A stretch of 64,000 nucleotides of DNA from Tetracentron sinense (Eukaryota > Streptophyta > Magnoliopsida > Trochodendrales > Trochodendraceae). The translations under genes and the position numbers were made by a program. Positions 43,870 through 55,258 of this stretch are shown in pieces. Below the pieces are notes generated by a model, which ran no database searches, was not told the origin of the DNA, and saw only the letters and a program-made list of their open reading frames with translations. How positions within the stretch are numbered: position 1 is the stretch's first letter; every line of letters begins with the position of its first letter. The stretch lies in NCBI GenBank assembly GCA_015143295.1, contig CM026562.1, forward strand, positions 16,396,041-16,460,040. The letters run 5' to 3'.

Positions 43870-44957
43870 TGTAGGTTGTGCTCATCCAATGTAGGAACCG
43901 AGGAAATGTGTCGGGCATCACGGGGATGGGATCCGAAGAGGACTTGATACCCTGCCCCCATCTTGTGAATGCGGGAATACGTTCCAGTAGCGAAACCTGT
44001 TATAATAAAGCAATTTAGTCATAAAGTATGAAAAAACACTTAAGTATAAAAACTATAATGATAAACTATAGTTCTATTACCTGAAATGCAAAAGCGCATC
44101 CATATATGTTGTATTTATAGTTGCCAATGGAGAGTGAAAACTCCAAAGATGCCTTCAAGTTTTTGTATCCAAATACTCCTCATGGATAACTGTTGAAGGC
44201 TGGAAGGTCTTCCACTAGAGCCCACCATCTATCATCTACACTGGCAGCAGAGACCTTTGCATCCAAAAAAGTCTCTACAAAAAGAACCAAACCTAGCTAC
44301 ACGGCTTCCATATTATACTTCTCTCTAAGCCACTGGATCATCGTCAACAAATCTTTCTTATGGATTTTCCCGGGCTTCCTTTTTGGGAACATCCTCTTTC
44401 TAAGTTTTTGCTCCCCTACTTGGATATCATGGGGGGTAGAAGGAGTGGATCTAAAACTCATGGCTAGGGCAAAATCAAACTCCCTAAATTTCATCAAGAC
44501 CCCCCCCAATCTCAAACTCCAAATCTCTTACGTGGTGTTGGAGAAATAAGTGAGCCACCACCATACCACAAAATGTGAATGTGTGCCGGTCCGTAAAACG
44601 CCCAAACGCTTGCTCCTTCCATAAAACCATTCTATTTGGCACACTCTCAAAATTCTTTTTCATGTCCCACCAAAAAACCTGAGTGTATTTGGCGGAAGGC
44701 TGACCCTCCCTATCAATAAGAGGGACTGAGGATTTATACTTCACATTTTCATGGACTTTTCTTCTGATGATTGTTGGCTTCATCGTGGTCTTTGTTGGTT
44801 TGCTTGGGCTCTTCTGAACTTTGGCATTTGTGACAACCTTTCTCCCTATACTTTTCTTCATCATCCTACAAAAGGCAAATAAATAAGCAGGACAAAAACA
44901 AAATTTTGACAAGTGGTCGATACAGTCGATGCACAAAATTGCAAGGGGTCGATGCAT
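43870..44957 (-). pseudogene. N-terminal part of the MULE-borne ULP1-like gene (DUF1985-like)
   Basis: A 157-codon piece (44957-44484) has a Lys-rich start (KKSIGRKVVTNAKVQKSPSK) and then VPNRMVLWKEQAFGRFTDRH and CGMVVAHLFLQHHVRDLEFE. These resemble the DUF1985 region found before ULP1 domains in plant MULEs. A further piece (44515-44297) has FREFDFALAM and EQKLRKRMFPKRKPGKIHKK. Together with the distal parts it forms one minus-strand gene, convergent with the transposase. Broken and unlikely to be expressed whole. Confidence 0.6.
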
Positions 44958-45430
44958 TTAGCTTATAAGGTCGATACATGTATCAAATTGTACATGGTCG
45001 ATACATAAGAACAAAGGGGTCGCTACATTAAAGGGACGGGGTCGATACTCATTCAAATAGGATAGTAGCAAAGTTAGGAGGTCAAAGTAGATCGATACAT
45101 TTTGTAGTAGGTTGATGCATGTGCATCGACTATAGTAAAGGGTTGTTGATACATGTATCAACCTAGTGTATCCAGTCAATACTTTCATTGCACTAGGTTG
45201 ATGCATGTGCATCGGCCCAAGTAAAAGGTTGTTGATACAAGTATCGACCTAGTGCATCCAGTCGATACATTCATTGCAGTAGCTTGATGCATGTGCATCA
45301 ACCACAGTAAAGGGTTATTGATACGTGTATCAACTTAGTGTATCAAGTCGATACTTTCATTGCACTAGGTTGATGCATGTGCTTCGACCCAAGTAAATGG
45401 TTGTTGATACATGTATAACCCTAGTGCATC
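44915..45430 (-). repeat. Right subterminal repeats of the MULE
   Basis: GTCGATACATGTATCAAC and GGTTGATGCATGTGCATCGA units, the complement of the left subterminal repeats at 18840-19400. The longest unit (about 100 bp) repeats three times at 45110-45425. The series is cut at 45435 by the next LTR. Confidence 0.75.
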
Positions 45431-45723
45431 CAGTCTGTCGTGCCCCAAAATACCCCCTAGGAGTTAAAGGATACTTTAGGTGTGACTATACATACCTGCC
45501 AAACCATCCTGTAATGAACAAGGGTAAACATGATATAATACAATAATAATCAGAGTGCGGAAACTATATCATCAATGCGGAAACCGGAACTAACTTTTTC
45601 TTTTCTCATAAACCATCTTAGTATTCCAAGTTCAAGTGCAAAACATAATCAAAACATAATCAAAGTAAAGGTGAACATGCCCATCTATAAAAATACAAAA
45701 AGGAACTCTCTTACACTCTCCTC

Positions 45724-45864
45724 TCAACAGTAGTCGAGGTATGGCCACACGTCCAAATCCCTATCCTCCTGAGACTGCATCGGGATAGGTGGCTCCCTCT
45801 CTTCTACGTACTCTTCCTCGACCCAAGGCTTAGGGTCAAGGACATCCACGGTACCTGCCGACAT
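45724..45864 (-). CDS. LTR-borne acidic microprotein, 46 aa
   Basis: Minus strand: MSAGTVDVLDPKPWVEEEY, EEREPPIP, then DRDLDVWPYLDYC at the end. Same length as the copies at 3168 and 13022, with many silent differences from them (AGA/AGG, CCG/CCA, ATT/ATC). It sits at the far side of a nested LTR from the rest of its LTR. Confidence 0.6.
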   Translation of the reverse strand: MSAGTVDVLDPKPWVEEEYVEEREPPIPMQSQEDRDLDVWPYLDYC

Positions 45865-47309
45865 AAAAGTACGGCTAAGCATGGAATACTCAGCGAGTAC
45901 AAGCTACGAGCTAACCATAGCAATAACAAAACCCCAACAACAGTGAACACAATACAAAATATCGATTTAAAGCAATACTTGTAGAGCCCCGGACCTTTCA
46001 CATTTAATGCATGACACTTTCGTCACCATTTTGCCTTTAAAGAGGTATAATTAATAAATAAGGAAGAAATTGGAAATTCCGAAAGGTCAGAAATGTTCCT
46101 TTTCGAAGTACGAACCCAACGCAAGTTGAATCGTCAAAATCCGACGAGCGAGTCAAAAGATATGGCCAAAACAGTCTGGACCTGCAGGCAACCGATCGCT
46201 CGGTCCATAAAGCGATCCATCGATCCAAAACCGATCGATCGGTAGCTATCGACTGGTCAAGATTTTTGTATGGGGAAATTTTCCAGAGAGTTGATTTTTG
46301 GTCGAGAGCTCGGTCAACACACCGATCGCTCGGTAGGCAACCGATCGATCGGTCATTAACACCGATCGCTCGGTACTCGCGTTTTTGCAGAAATTTCAGT
46401 AAGGGTATTATGGTCTTTTGGTCGGTTTACTCTTACCTTAAGAGTTTAACCCGAGCCTTTAGGGCTTCATTTCGACACTTAGAGAGATTGGGAGATAAGA
46501 AGAGAGGAGAGGGAGATTCCTAAACCTAGGGTTTCCATTTTGGAGAGAAATCAAGGGGTTTGTGAACCCACACTCAACTCAAGCCCATTTTTCTTCAAGA
46601 TCAAGGCACAAACTCGTGAGGAGCATCTCCTCAAGCTAGGGCAGCAACTCACAGTCGTTTTTGGAAGGGGATTTCTTCCTCACTTGATCAAGGTCGGTAC
46701 TTCTTACTACCCTCCTAGTTATAGCTTCCCTTTTTCCTTTGTTTCTCCTTGTTTTCCTTCACTTATATATGTGTTATGAGATTGGTGGTATGAATGGTGA
46801 ATGGAGATGGATGTTGGCGAATGGATGTCGTGTGGATGATGTGATGAACGAATGGGAAAGGGCATTGTACCAACAATGAACATACAAGTGTGATGTGAGC
46901 ATAACCCACCTAGAAAAGCATGATCTAGGTTTAAGTGAATAATGAACACACCCCATGTTTGATGAAATGCCAAGGTGAACAAAATAAATGATAAATTAAG
47001 GGAACCCATGCTTAATTGCTCTTGAAATTTGTTAGGGTTCATGATAGTGTGTTTCTTACATTTCTTAAAATGCGTAGATTATTACTCACTTAAATTGTTA
47101 TATGCTATGCTTTGTGAATTACCCCAAATTGCCATATTTAATTCCAAATGCAAGTATGCACACGATCTCACGAGCACGCATGAAATGACGTGATTTACCG
47201 ATGTTTTAAGTATGGGACGTAGAGGTGGGGCATATCCTAAGATATGTTTCACTTCGCTTTTGACAAGGGCAAGACAATCATGCATTTCATAGGGAAAGGT
47301 CTCCCATCC

Positions 47310-47600
47310 CCTCGCATGACATGCATAGCATCGCATGACACGCATAGCATAGCATGGCATGACACGCATAGCATAGCATCACATGACACGCATAACTCTG
47401 CATGGCATTACACGCATGGATGCTAGTTGCGACGGGCTATGAACGACAACTAGGCATACCCATCTGCATATAGGGTACTAGTTGCGACGGACTATGAACG
47501 GCAACTAGGCATGTGAACATGTTTAAATTATGAACAAGCAAGCATGATACTTGCATGACACGCATGACATGACATGGCACGCATGATGCAAGCATGACAC
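47310..47600 (+). repeat. GCATAGCATGACAC repeats and two hairpin units in the nested solo LTR
   Basis: An irregular array of CGCATAGCATAGCATGACA words (47310-47415 and again 47550-47600) brackets two hairpin units. CTAGTTG (47423-47429) pairs with CAACTAG (47447-47453), and CTAGTTG (47478-47484) with CAACTAG (47502-47508), each with the loop GCGACGGGCTATGAACG or a close variant. Confidence 0.75.
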
Positions 47601-47847
47601 GGTTAACAAGTTCCCAATCATGCAAAGGGTATTTCAAGTCAAGTCAAGTGCATGATGTTTTCAAGGGTTTTATCAGTCTTTCTGAATGCAAGCATGAATA
47701 TAAATTGCTTTACTTCCTTGTATGATATAAATTGTTCCTGTTCTATATATGCAACTTGCTTCCTACTTTATGTATGCTATCTGCATACTATGACTGTTGG
47801 TTAGTATTTAGTACCCGCTGAGTATTCCATGCTCAGCCGTACTTCTT

Positions 47848-47967
47848 ATGTTGGCAGGTTCTGAGGGAGCTGCGGCTCCATTTGATGTTTGTGCTCCTGG
47901 TCCATGGGTGGAGGAGGAGTACGTCGAGGAGCCTTTTGAGGAACCTCCCGTAGAGGGTTATCAGTAG
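47848..47967 (+). CDS. LTR-borne acidic microprotein, 39 aa
   Basis: Begins MLAGSEGAAAPFDVCAPGPW, then VEEEYVEEPFEEPPVEGYQ and stop. It keeps the PFD-x-C and PWVEEEY core but lacks the DRDLDxWPYLDYC tail, making it the shortest family member here. Confidence 0.5.
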   Translation: MLAGSEGAAAPFDVCAPGPWVEEEYVEEPFEEPPVEGYQ

Positions 47968-48475
47968 GTGGTGTTAGATTCTGAGTGGATTAGCTGTGGG
48001 TGAGCATGAGTGATTATATCCATGTATTTTGGCGGGCATGTCCGCACTTTCTTTGTTTTGAATTTTTTGTATTAAACTTGGACCATGTGTATATACTTAG
48101 AGGTTGTTAGACTTCCGCTGTGTTTTATAGTTATGTTTCCGCTGTCATCCTCTATTGTATATGCTCTGTGGGTTTTTACAGGTTGGTTTGTCAAGCAAGT
48201 CATGTAAGCCATGTTTAGTCGTCCAAAGTTCACTCTAACTCCTAGGGTGGGTTTTGGGTCGCGACAATACTAACGGCATAAGATAAATAGTATTGAACAT
48301 GAAGCAATATAAATATCTTGACATGCGTGCACGAATACGAAAGCTCCGGTAAAACTCAAGACTCGGAAACCTGTTTCATGTTTCGGTCTTACTTGTGAAA
48401 ATCATGCATGCATGTCTCATCTTGTTAACAATCATATGCATTGCTTGTTCTTGATTTGCATGACTTGTATACTTG

Positions 48476-48865
48476 TGAGCCAGAAGTTAGCACCCGCACA
48501 TCCCTGGGCTACCAACCTCCTTGACATTTTCTTTTCCTGTGAGCCAGAGGCTAACACCCTCAACTTGGGCAACCAACCTCCTTGACATGTACTTGTTTCC
48601 TTTTCTTGTGAGCCAGATGCTAACACCCTCCACTTGGGCTACCAACCTCCTTGACATGTACTTGTTTCCTTTTCTTGTGAGCCAGAGGTTAACACCCTCC
48701 ACTTGGGCTACCAACCTCCTTGACATGTACTTGTTTCCTTTTCTTGTGAGCCAGAGGCTAGCACCCTCCACTTGGGCTACCAACCTCCTTGACACGTACT
48801 AACTTCATTTTCTTGTGAGCTAGAGGCTAGCACCCTTCACTTGGGCTACCAACCTCCTTGACATT
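48476..48865 (-). repeat. Hairpin minisatellite, about seven units
   Basis: On the plus strand each unit reads CTTGTGAGCCAGAGGCTAAC, then ACCCTCCACTTGGGCTACCA and ACCTCCTTGACATG; the arms GAGGCTAGCACCC and GGGCTACCAACCTC pair. Unit length near 60 makes long ORFs appear on both strands, which are artefacts. Shorter versions are at 55995-56300 and 58885-59200. Confidence 0.85.
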
Positions 48866-50151
48866 TCATTTAAATACTCGTACTTGAAAACATCGGTTCA
48901 TGCATGCATGCGTGGGTGCGTGTAACACTTGTAGTATCATGATGACAATATGACATGAAGAGTAGTATACAACATTTCGATCCTTAGTATAAACATGTGC
49001 TTATTTAGATAATCTATATAGCATTTAATCAAGGTTATGAGTTTGAAGGAAAGCTACACATATTCATGCTTTCATATTATTCATTGATTCGATAATTTCT
49101 CATTTAGGCCTTTAGTCAAACACATAGCATGCAACATTTCATAGTTGTTTCATTTACCCTTTTTAGTGCATATCAAGGTACGTTCATTATTTGTAGAATG
49201 CTCATCCACCATTTTCATTTCACACACCACACAACATCCATACAGCGTCCAATCGCCTAAATCAACATCTCATCCACACATCCATACCCTTTAATTTATC
49301 TTGTTTATATTTAGGGAAAATGTTATATTTCAAGAGGAAAAACATACGATCAAGAGTCCTCATACACAATAGAAAAACCTAGGTTATTGCTAAGGGAGTT
49401 AGTAGGTGTACTAACCTTAAGGATTTTCCCCAAATCTTGAAGAAAAACCCCCTTGATTGTGAGTTCTTGAGTAGGAATCTCCTAGCTTGACGGAGGATGA
49501 TCCTTGCTTGAAGTCTTCAAGCTTTTGAGTTCCCTTGATCTCCCTTTGATCTTGCTCTAAAAATCCCTCTTAGCAAATCCCCAAGTCTCTCCTTCTCTTC
49601 TTCTTCTTTTTCAATCTCTCTTAGGTCTCCTTTAGGTTTTTGGGTAAAGCATAACCCCCCAAGAGGCCCCCTATTTGTAGGCCAACGGTAGAAACCCTAA
49701 AAATTTCAAAATAAAATTTTAGGTTCGCGACCTACGATCGGTCGTAGGTTATCTACGATCGATCGTAAATTCTTCTACGATCGGTCGAAAGTTTCTACGA
49801 TCGATCGCAGTCGTTACAGAGAATTTGTCCACTTTCTTAAGATTCTACGATTGATCGAAATTTCTACGATCGATCGTATCTCACCTACGATCGTCCGTAG
49901 GGTCTGTACGATCGTTCATAGTCGTTATATAAATTTCCCAGATTTTCCTGTTTTCGTATTTCGGCCATAACTTTTGACTCGCTCGTCGAATTTTGACTAT
50001 TCAACTTACGTTAGATTCGTCATTCGAAGGGGAACATTTCTAGCATTTCAAAATTTTCAATTTCTTCTTTATTTATTAATTAGACTATGTGGAAGGCCAA
50101 TTGGCTATACGAATACTATTCATTAGGTACAAAAAGTTACGAGGCACTACA

Positions 50152-50165
50152 TTCTCCCCCCTTAC
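50152..50165 (-). other. Polypurine tract of the minus-strand element
   Basis: Plus strand TTCTCCCCCCTTAC, minus strand GTAAGGGGGGAGAA, identical to the tract at 33371-33384. It abuts the 3' LTR. Confidence 0.85.
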
Positions 50166-50224
50166 AAAAATTTCGTCCTCGAAATTTGGACGATACAAAC
50201 ATGTACAAAACAACAACAAAAGTT

Positions 50225-53200
50225 TTACATGGCAATACATAATACCCTATTCAAACAATTCCGGGTGCTTTTCTTTGATTTCGGCCTCACGCTCCCAAGT
50301 GGCCTCTTCTCGAATATGATGTTGTCTTTGCACGAGAACCAGCGGGTTAGTCTTGTTGCGAAGCACTTGATCCTTCCGATCCAAATCTGAACCGGTTTCT
50401 CCACAAGTGTGAGGTCCTCCCTGATTTTAATTGGATCAAGCTCGATGACATGGGAAGGGTCTGGGATATATTTCCGAATCATAGAGACATGGAATACATT
50501 GTGGATCGCCGCCATATGAGCGGGAAAAGCAACATGGTAAGCCACCTCACCAACTCCAGTAATGATCTCGAACGGGTCCACATATCTCGGGCTAAGCTTG
50601 CCTCTCTTCCCGAATCTCATAACTCCCTTGGTTGGTGAAATCATGACAAAAACAAAGTCGCCAACTCGAAATTCAAGGTCTCTCCTTCGGTTGTCGGTGT
50701 AGCTCTTCTGTCTATCCTGTGTGGTCTTCAACCTCACCCGGATAAGCTTGACCCTATCCGCAGTTTTTTCAATTAATTCGGGGCTCAACACCTTCCTTTC
50801 CCCAATTTCATCCAAATACAATGGGGATCTACAACATCTCCCGTACAAACCCTCAAAAGGCACCATTTTGATGCTCGCCTGATAGCTGTTATTGTAGGGG
50901 AACTCCACCAATGGTATGTGATCTTCCCAACTGCTTTTAAAGTCTAACATATAGGCTTGGAGCATGTCCTCTATTACCTGATTCACTCTCTCAGTTTGCC
51001 CGTCAGTTATGGATGGAAAGTCGTGCTAAAGTCCAAACGGAAACCCATTGCGCCTTGAAAGCTCTTCCATAAACCTGGATATGAATCTTGGATCCCAATC
51101 TGACACAATGCTCGCTGGCACTCCATGCAAACGAACGATTTCCTTGATGTACGGTGCCGCTAACTGATTTGAATTGAACGTAGTCTGGTATGGGAAGAAA
51201 TGGGTGGACTTAGTTATCCTGTTAACCATAACCCAAATGGCATCGGAGCTTATTGCCATCTTCGGCAACCCCACAATGAAATCCACGGAGATGTGCTCCC
51301 ACTTTCATTCGGGAATAGGGAGGGATTGCAGAAGTCCAGCCGGTCTCCTGTGCTCGGCCTTGACTTATTGGCACACTAAGCATCGGGACATGTACTCCGC
51401 TATTTCTCGCTTCATGTTCCGCAACCAAAAGTGTTTCTTCAAGTTCCTATACATTTTGGTACCTCCGGGGTGAACGGTGTACTTGGACCGGTGAGCCTCG
51501 TACAAGTTTTCTCAGTTAAGCTTCTCATCGGCTGGGACGTATACTCTTCCCTTGAAAGTGATAATTTCATCGTCCCTCGTCGTAAAATCCTTGCTGATAC
51601 TATTAACTGACTTGTCTCGGTAAAAAAGTAGCTAGGCATCCATTCCCTACAACTCTTGGATCATGCCCAGGATATAAGGCCTAACTGTGACGTTAGCCAT
51701 TACCGGCCCAAAGGTAGGGAGACTGAAACTGATGTTGAGGTTGGATGCATCTTCTAACAACCTCCACTCATGCACCATCATATGAGCCAAATGTGCAGTA
51801 GACTTCTTGCTAAGTGCATCTGCGACTACATTAGCCTTGCCTGGATGGTATTGAATGGAACATTCATAATCTTTCAAAAATTCTACCCATCGCCTTTGTC
51901 TTAAATTTAGCTGCTTCTGAGAAAACAAATATTTTAGGCTTTTCTGATCTGTGAACACCTCGAACTGTTCTCCGTAGAGATAATGTCGCCAAATATTCAA
52001 TGCAAACACAACCGCGGCGAGCTCTAAGTCATGAGTGGGATAATTCTTCTCATGCTCTTGTAATTGCCTTGAGGCATAGGCAATGACCTTTCCGTGTTAC
52101 ATGAGCACACATCTTAATCCCACGTGGGAGGCGTCGCTATATACGACAAAACCGCCGCTCCCAGAAGGCACTGTGAGGACGAGAGTCATGGTAAGGCATT
52201 TCTTCAACTCTTGGAAGCTCACTTCGCATTTGTCACTCCAACTAAACTTGGCATTTTTCCTCATCACGTAAGTGAGAGGTGCAGCCAAACTGGAGAATCT
52301 CTCCACAAATATTCGGTAGTAGCCCGCTAATCCAAGGAAACTCCGAATTTTGGTGACACTCTTGGGTCTCTCCCAGCTCATAACTGCCTCTATCTTCGTC
52401 GGGTCAACAGAAGTTCTCTCAGTTGACACTACATGTCCAAGAAATGCTACCTTCTCTAACCAGAATTCGCACTTACTCAATTTGGCATATAGCCTATGCT
52501 CTCTCAACATCTCTAGAGCAAGGCGAAGATCTCATGCGTGATCTTCCTGTGTCTGGGAATACACCAAAATATCATCAATGAACACAATCAGACATCGATC
52601 CAAGTATGATTGGAACACCCGGTTTATCAGATCCATGAATGTCGCCGGTGCATTCATCAACCCAAAAGGCATAACAAGGAACTCGTAGTGCCCATAATGA
52701 GTCCTGAAAGCCGTCTTCAAAACATCTTCCGCCTTGATCTTTAACTGATGATACCCCAATCTAGGATCAATCTTGGAGAAGAATCTCGCTCCCTTCAATT
52801 GGTCAAATAGGTCGTCTATCATTGGCAACGGATAACGATTCTTGATAGTGACTTTATTCAACTGTCTGTAGTCGATGCACATTTTCATCGACCCATCCTT
52901 CTTCACAAAGAGGACCGGAGCTCCCCATGGTGACACACTTGGTTGGATGAAACCCAGTTGTTGTAACTCCTCAATTTGTTTCTTCAATTCTTCAAGCTCT
53001 ATTGGGGCCATTCTATACGGTGCCCTTGAAATTGGAGCAGTGCTCGGAGTAAGCTCTATAGCGAACTCGATCTCTCTATCGGGAGGCAACCCGGGAAGTT
53101 CCTCTGGAAACACATCCAAGAACTCACTCACGACCGGAATGGCCAAGGAGTTTTATGCTTCTGAGTTTGCTAAGCTCAAGGCTGTCAGGCGAGCAATATC

Positions 53201-53600
53201 CCTTTCTCTCAATCCTCGAAAGTGAAATGGCTTAACCCCTTCCGGCTTGATGTTCACCATCTTTTCAAAGCATGCAACATGGCCATGGTGGTTTGACAAC
53301 CAATCCATCCCTAGGATGATGTCAAAATCCAATCTTAAAAATCTAGGATGATGAGGTCGGCTAACGGTTCATTCTCCCCCACTTGAACCATACAATCTCT
53401 AAATATTTTGTCCATATCAACTGACTTGCCAAGTGGAGTTGCAAGGGTCAACTCATGTTCAAACTGAGTAGCCTCAATCAAAAAGCCCTTTGCAAAACTA
53501 GGTGAGACAAATGAATGAATGGACCTTGTGTCGATCAACACTCGGGCGAGACACTCATTCACTAATAAAGCGCCTATGCGATTAAATAGTTGACGTAAAT
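50225..53600 (-). pseudogene. pol: pol region of the minus-strand element
   Basis: From high to low coordinates: protease (about 53560-53290, ARVLIDTRSIHSF region), RT (about 53020-52530, with [11 protein letters not shown]), RNase H (about 52190-51830, [10 protein letters not shown] and [13 protein letters not shown]), integrase (about 51600-50790, [16 protein letters not shown] and [10 protein letters not shown]) and the region toward the chromodomain near 50330. It closely resembles the pol at 29970-33294 and carries multiple breaks. Confidence 0.88.
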
Positions 53601-53879
53601 AGATTTCAAGCATACATGTGTCATACATGGGTAACCCCCAGTATAATCACAACACATCATAGAAAGCATTTTCAATGTAAAACTTTAACATTCTCACGTA
53701 CCTTGCAAGACATCGTCGGATGCACGTGCGTCTCTCTCTGATAGGGCAAAAACTCAGCCCTGGGTGGCTGGGCGAGGTGGCCGCGTAGACGGTGAGACCC
53801 TCGAAGCCTGGGAAGAGCCCTGTTGAGATATCTGCCTAACAGGGGGCCTACTCCCCTGAGACTGAGCTGGTAGATGACA

Positions 53880-54938
53880 TCGGGGGCAATCCCGAATCAT
53901 ATGGCCTTGGTCGCCACAACAAAAACAGCCTCCGGTAGCCTTCCGGCATTCCCCTGTTAGATGCCTCCTTCCACAAAGGGTGCAGACATCATGTGAATAG
54001 GTGAGAGGAGCATAACCCGTAGCCTAAGTCACTACAGGGCGAGGAGTCTGAGTGAGAGCCAGGCGAAAAGCCGGTGGAGCAAAAGGGTGGGGAGCCTGTG
54101 GTGCCGAATACATCCTCTGCAACTGAGCCGACCCTGCAGACTGGTATAACATGGTCCTAGCTCTCTTTTCTGCCGAGCCACTGGACTGGCCCTTCTCCAT
54201 CCCTCTTCTCTTGAAGAACTCTTCAAAATTAGCCTCCGCTAATAGTGCTTTATCCACTACCTCGGCATAGGTCTCATGCCGAAACATCGAAACTCGATCC
54301 TTGAGGTAGGTCTTCAACCCTCTCTCAAATTTTCGGGCTTTCATAACCTCGGTAGCTATCATATGTGGAGCAAATCGAGATAGCTCCGAGAACTTAGCCT
54401 CATAGGCAGCTATGGACATATTACCTTGCTCCAAGGTAATGAATTCGACCTCCTTCTTCTCTTTTATCCCTATTGGGAAGTACTTCTTGTTGAAGACGTC
54501 CAAGAACTCTCCCCAAGTCCATTCTTGACCCTGTCGAGACAACTCTCGAGTCCTGAGTGCGAACTTTCACCAATGATCGGCCTCACCTTCAAGCATGAAG
54601 GCGGCCCAAGTAACCCTTTCTACCTCCGTAGGCGCCAATACAAAGAATATCTTCTCTAATAGCCAAACCCATCATTCGGCAACAAGCGGGTCAATACTCC
54701 CACAAAATGTTGGAGGCCTCATCCTCCGAAAAGCCTCTATTTCAGCTTGTGCTCAATTGGGAGGAGCAGCTATAAGCGCAGCATTAGGAGGAGTAGCCGG
54801 TTGCCTTGCCGCTAACATAGCCAATGTCTCTACTATTGAGGCAAAAGCTTGGGCAAAGTCGGGTTGATCATCACCCGATGGAGCATCACTTTCATTGTCC
54901 CTTGTGTTGTATCCGTGACCCCGAGTATTACGTCTCAT
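53880..54938 (-). pseudogene. gag: gag region of the minus-strand element
   Basis: Minus strand from 54938: MRRNTRGHGYNTRDNESDAP, then the capsid-type block EFLDVFNKKYFPIGIKEKKE, EQGNMSIAAYEAKFSELSRF and ARKFERGLKTYLKDR, and near 53990-53880 the CCHC knuckle CFCCGDQGHMIRDCP. Order and spacing match the gag at 28591. Not whole. Confidence 0.85.
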
Positions 54939-55241
54939 GATTTCTCCTGAAAACGACAATACAACATGAGTCAAACTTGGATACGCATTTAATAACAATT
55001 TCACCACTAATTCAAAGCATATTTACTAAGCACAGAATAATACACACATGGTATATAACACAAAATCATAACATATAATCCATGTTCCTAGCGTAGGACA
55101 CAAAGTTTGGTTGAAGTTCAACCAGTTTTGACCAAGACTAACTTGTAAGTCTATACTTGGAATACAACTCTTTCATAGACCTAATGCCTTGTTCAGTTAT
55201 GGTATCGAGTACTGAGTGACCATATGGACTCTAATGCCTAG

Positions 55242-55254
55242 AGCTCTGATACCA
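55242..55254 (-). other. Primer binding site of the minus-strand element
   Basis: Plus strand AGCTCTGATACCA, minus strand TGGTATCAGAGCT, identical to the site at 28258-28270. It lies about four bases from the 5' LTR edge near 55259. Confidence 0.88.
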
Positions 55255-55258
55255 CTTC

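Larger units (their letters stand above)
18213..45435 (+). mobile_element. Large Mutator-like element (MULE) with transposase and ULP1-like gene, heavily interrupted
   Basis: The left part begins near 18213 (GGGAATGTTGCATATGGGAG is a candidate terminus). It holds subterminal GTCGACCC/ATCGACCC repeats (18840-19400) and a MuDR-type transposase (19441-22076, plus strand). A ULP1/DUF1985-type gene runs on the minus strand at 44957-43870, 41298-39453 and 25516-25260. Inverted copies of the subterminal repeats lie at 44915-45430. Convergent transposase and ULP1 genes are known for Kaonashi-type plant MULEs. Insertions: solo LTRs at 22515-24724, 25521-39447 and 41299-43864, with a complete Ty3/gypsy element inside the second. 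At 45435 it is cut by another LTR element, so its right end is not in view. Confidence 0.75.
45980..48266 (+). mobile_element. Solo LTR nested in another LTR
   Basis: TGTAGAGCCCCGGACC to GGGTCGCGACA, flanked by a perfect ATACT duplication (45975-45979 and 48267-48271). The empty site survives in the sister LTR near 55783 (AGCAATACTACCAGC). Parts: GATCGATC palindromes (46190-46375), donor-like AAG/GTCGGT (intron side from 46693), CTAGTTG/CAACTAG hairpins (47420-47510), hairpin 47817-47837, small ORF and acceptor-like TTACAG ending at 48181. Confidence 0.93.
45436..50151 (-). repeat. 3' LTR of the minus-strand element, carrying a nested solo LTR
   Basis: The net LTR is about 2.4 kb once the insertion at 45980-48266 is removed. 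On the minus strand it starts TGTAGTGCCTCG at 50151. It has ACGATCG palindromes (49730-49920), a donor-like AAG/GTTAGT (intron side from 49425), a hairpin array (48476-48865), the hairpin at 45874-45894, a small ORF (45864-45724) and an acceptor-like TTACAG at about 45509. Confidence 0.85.

Noticed and set aside
48476-48865. Regularly spaced repeats resembling a CRISPR array, with long repetitive ORFs on both strands
   Set aside because: A eukaryotic LTR minisatellite: units vary, spacers are part of the unit, no cas genes. The ORFs arise because the unit is about 60 bp long.
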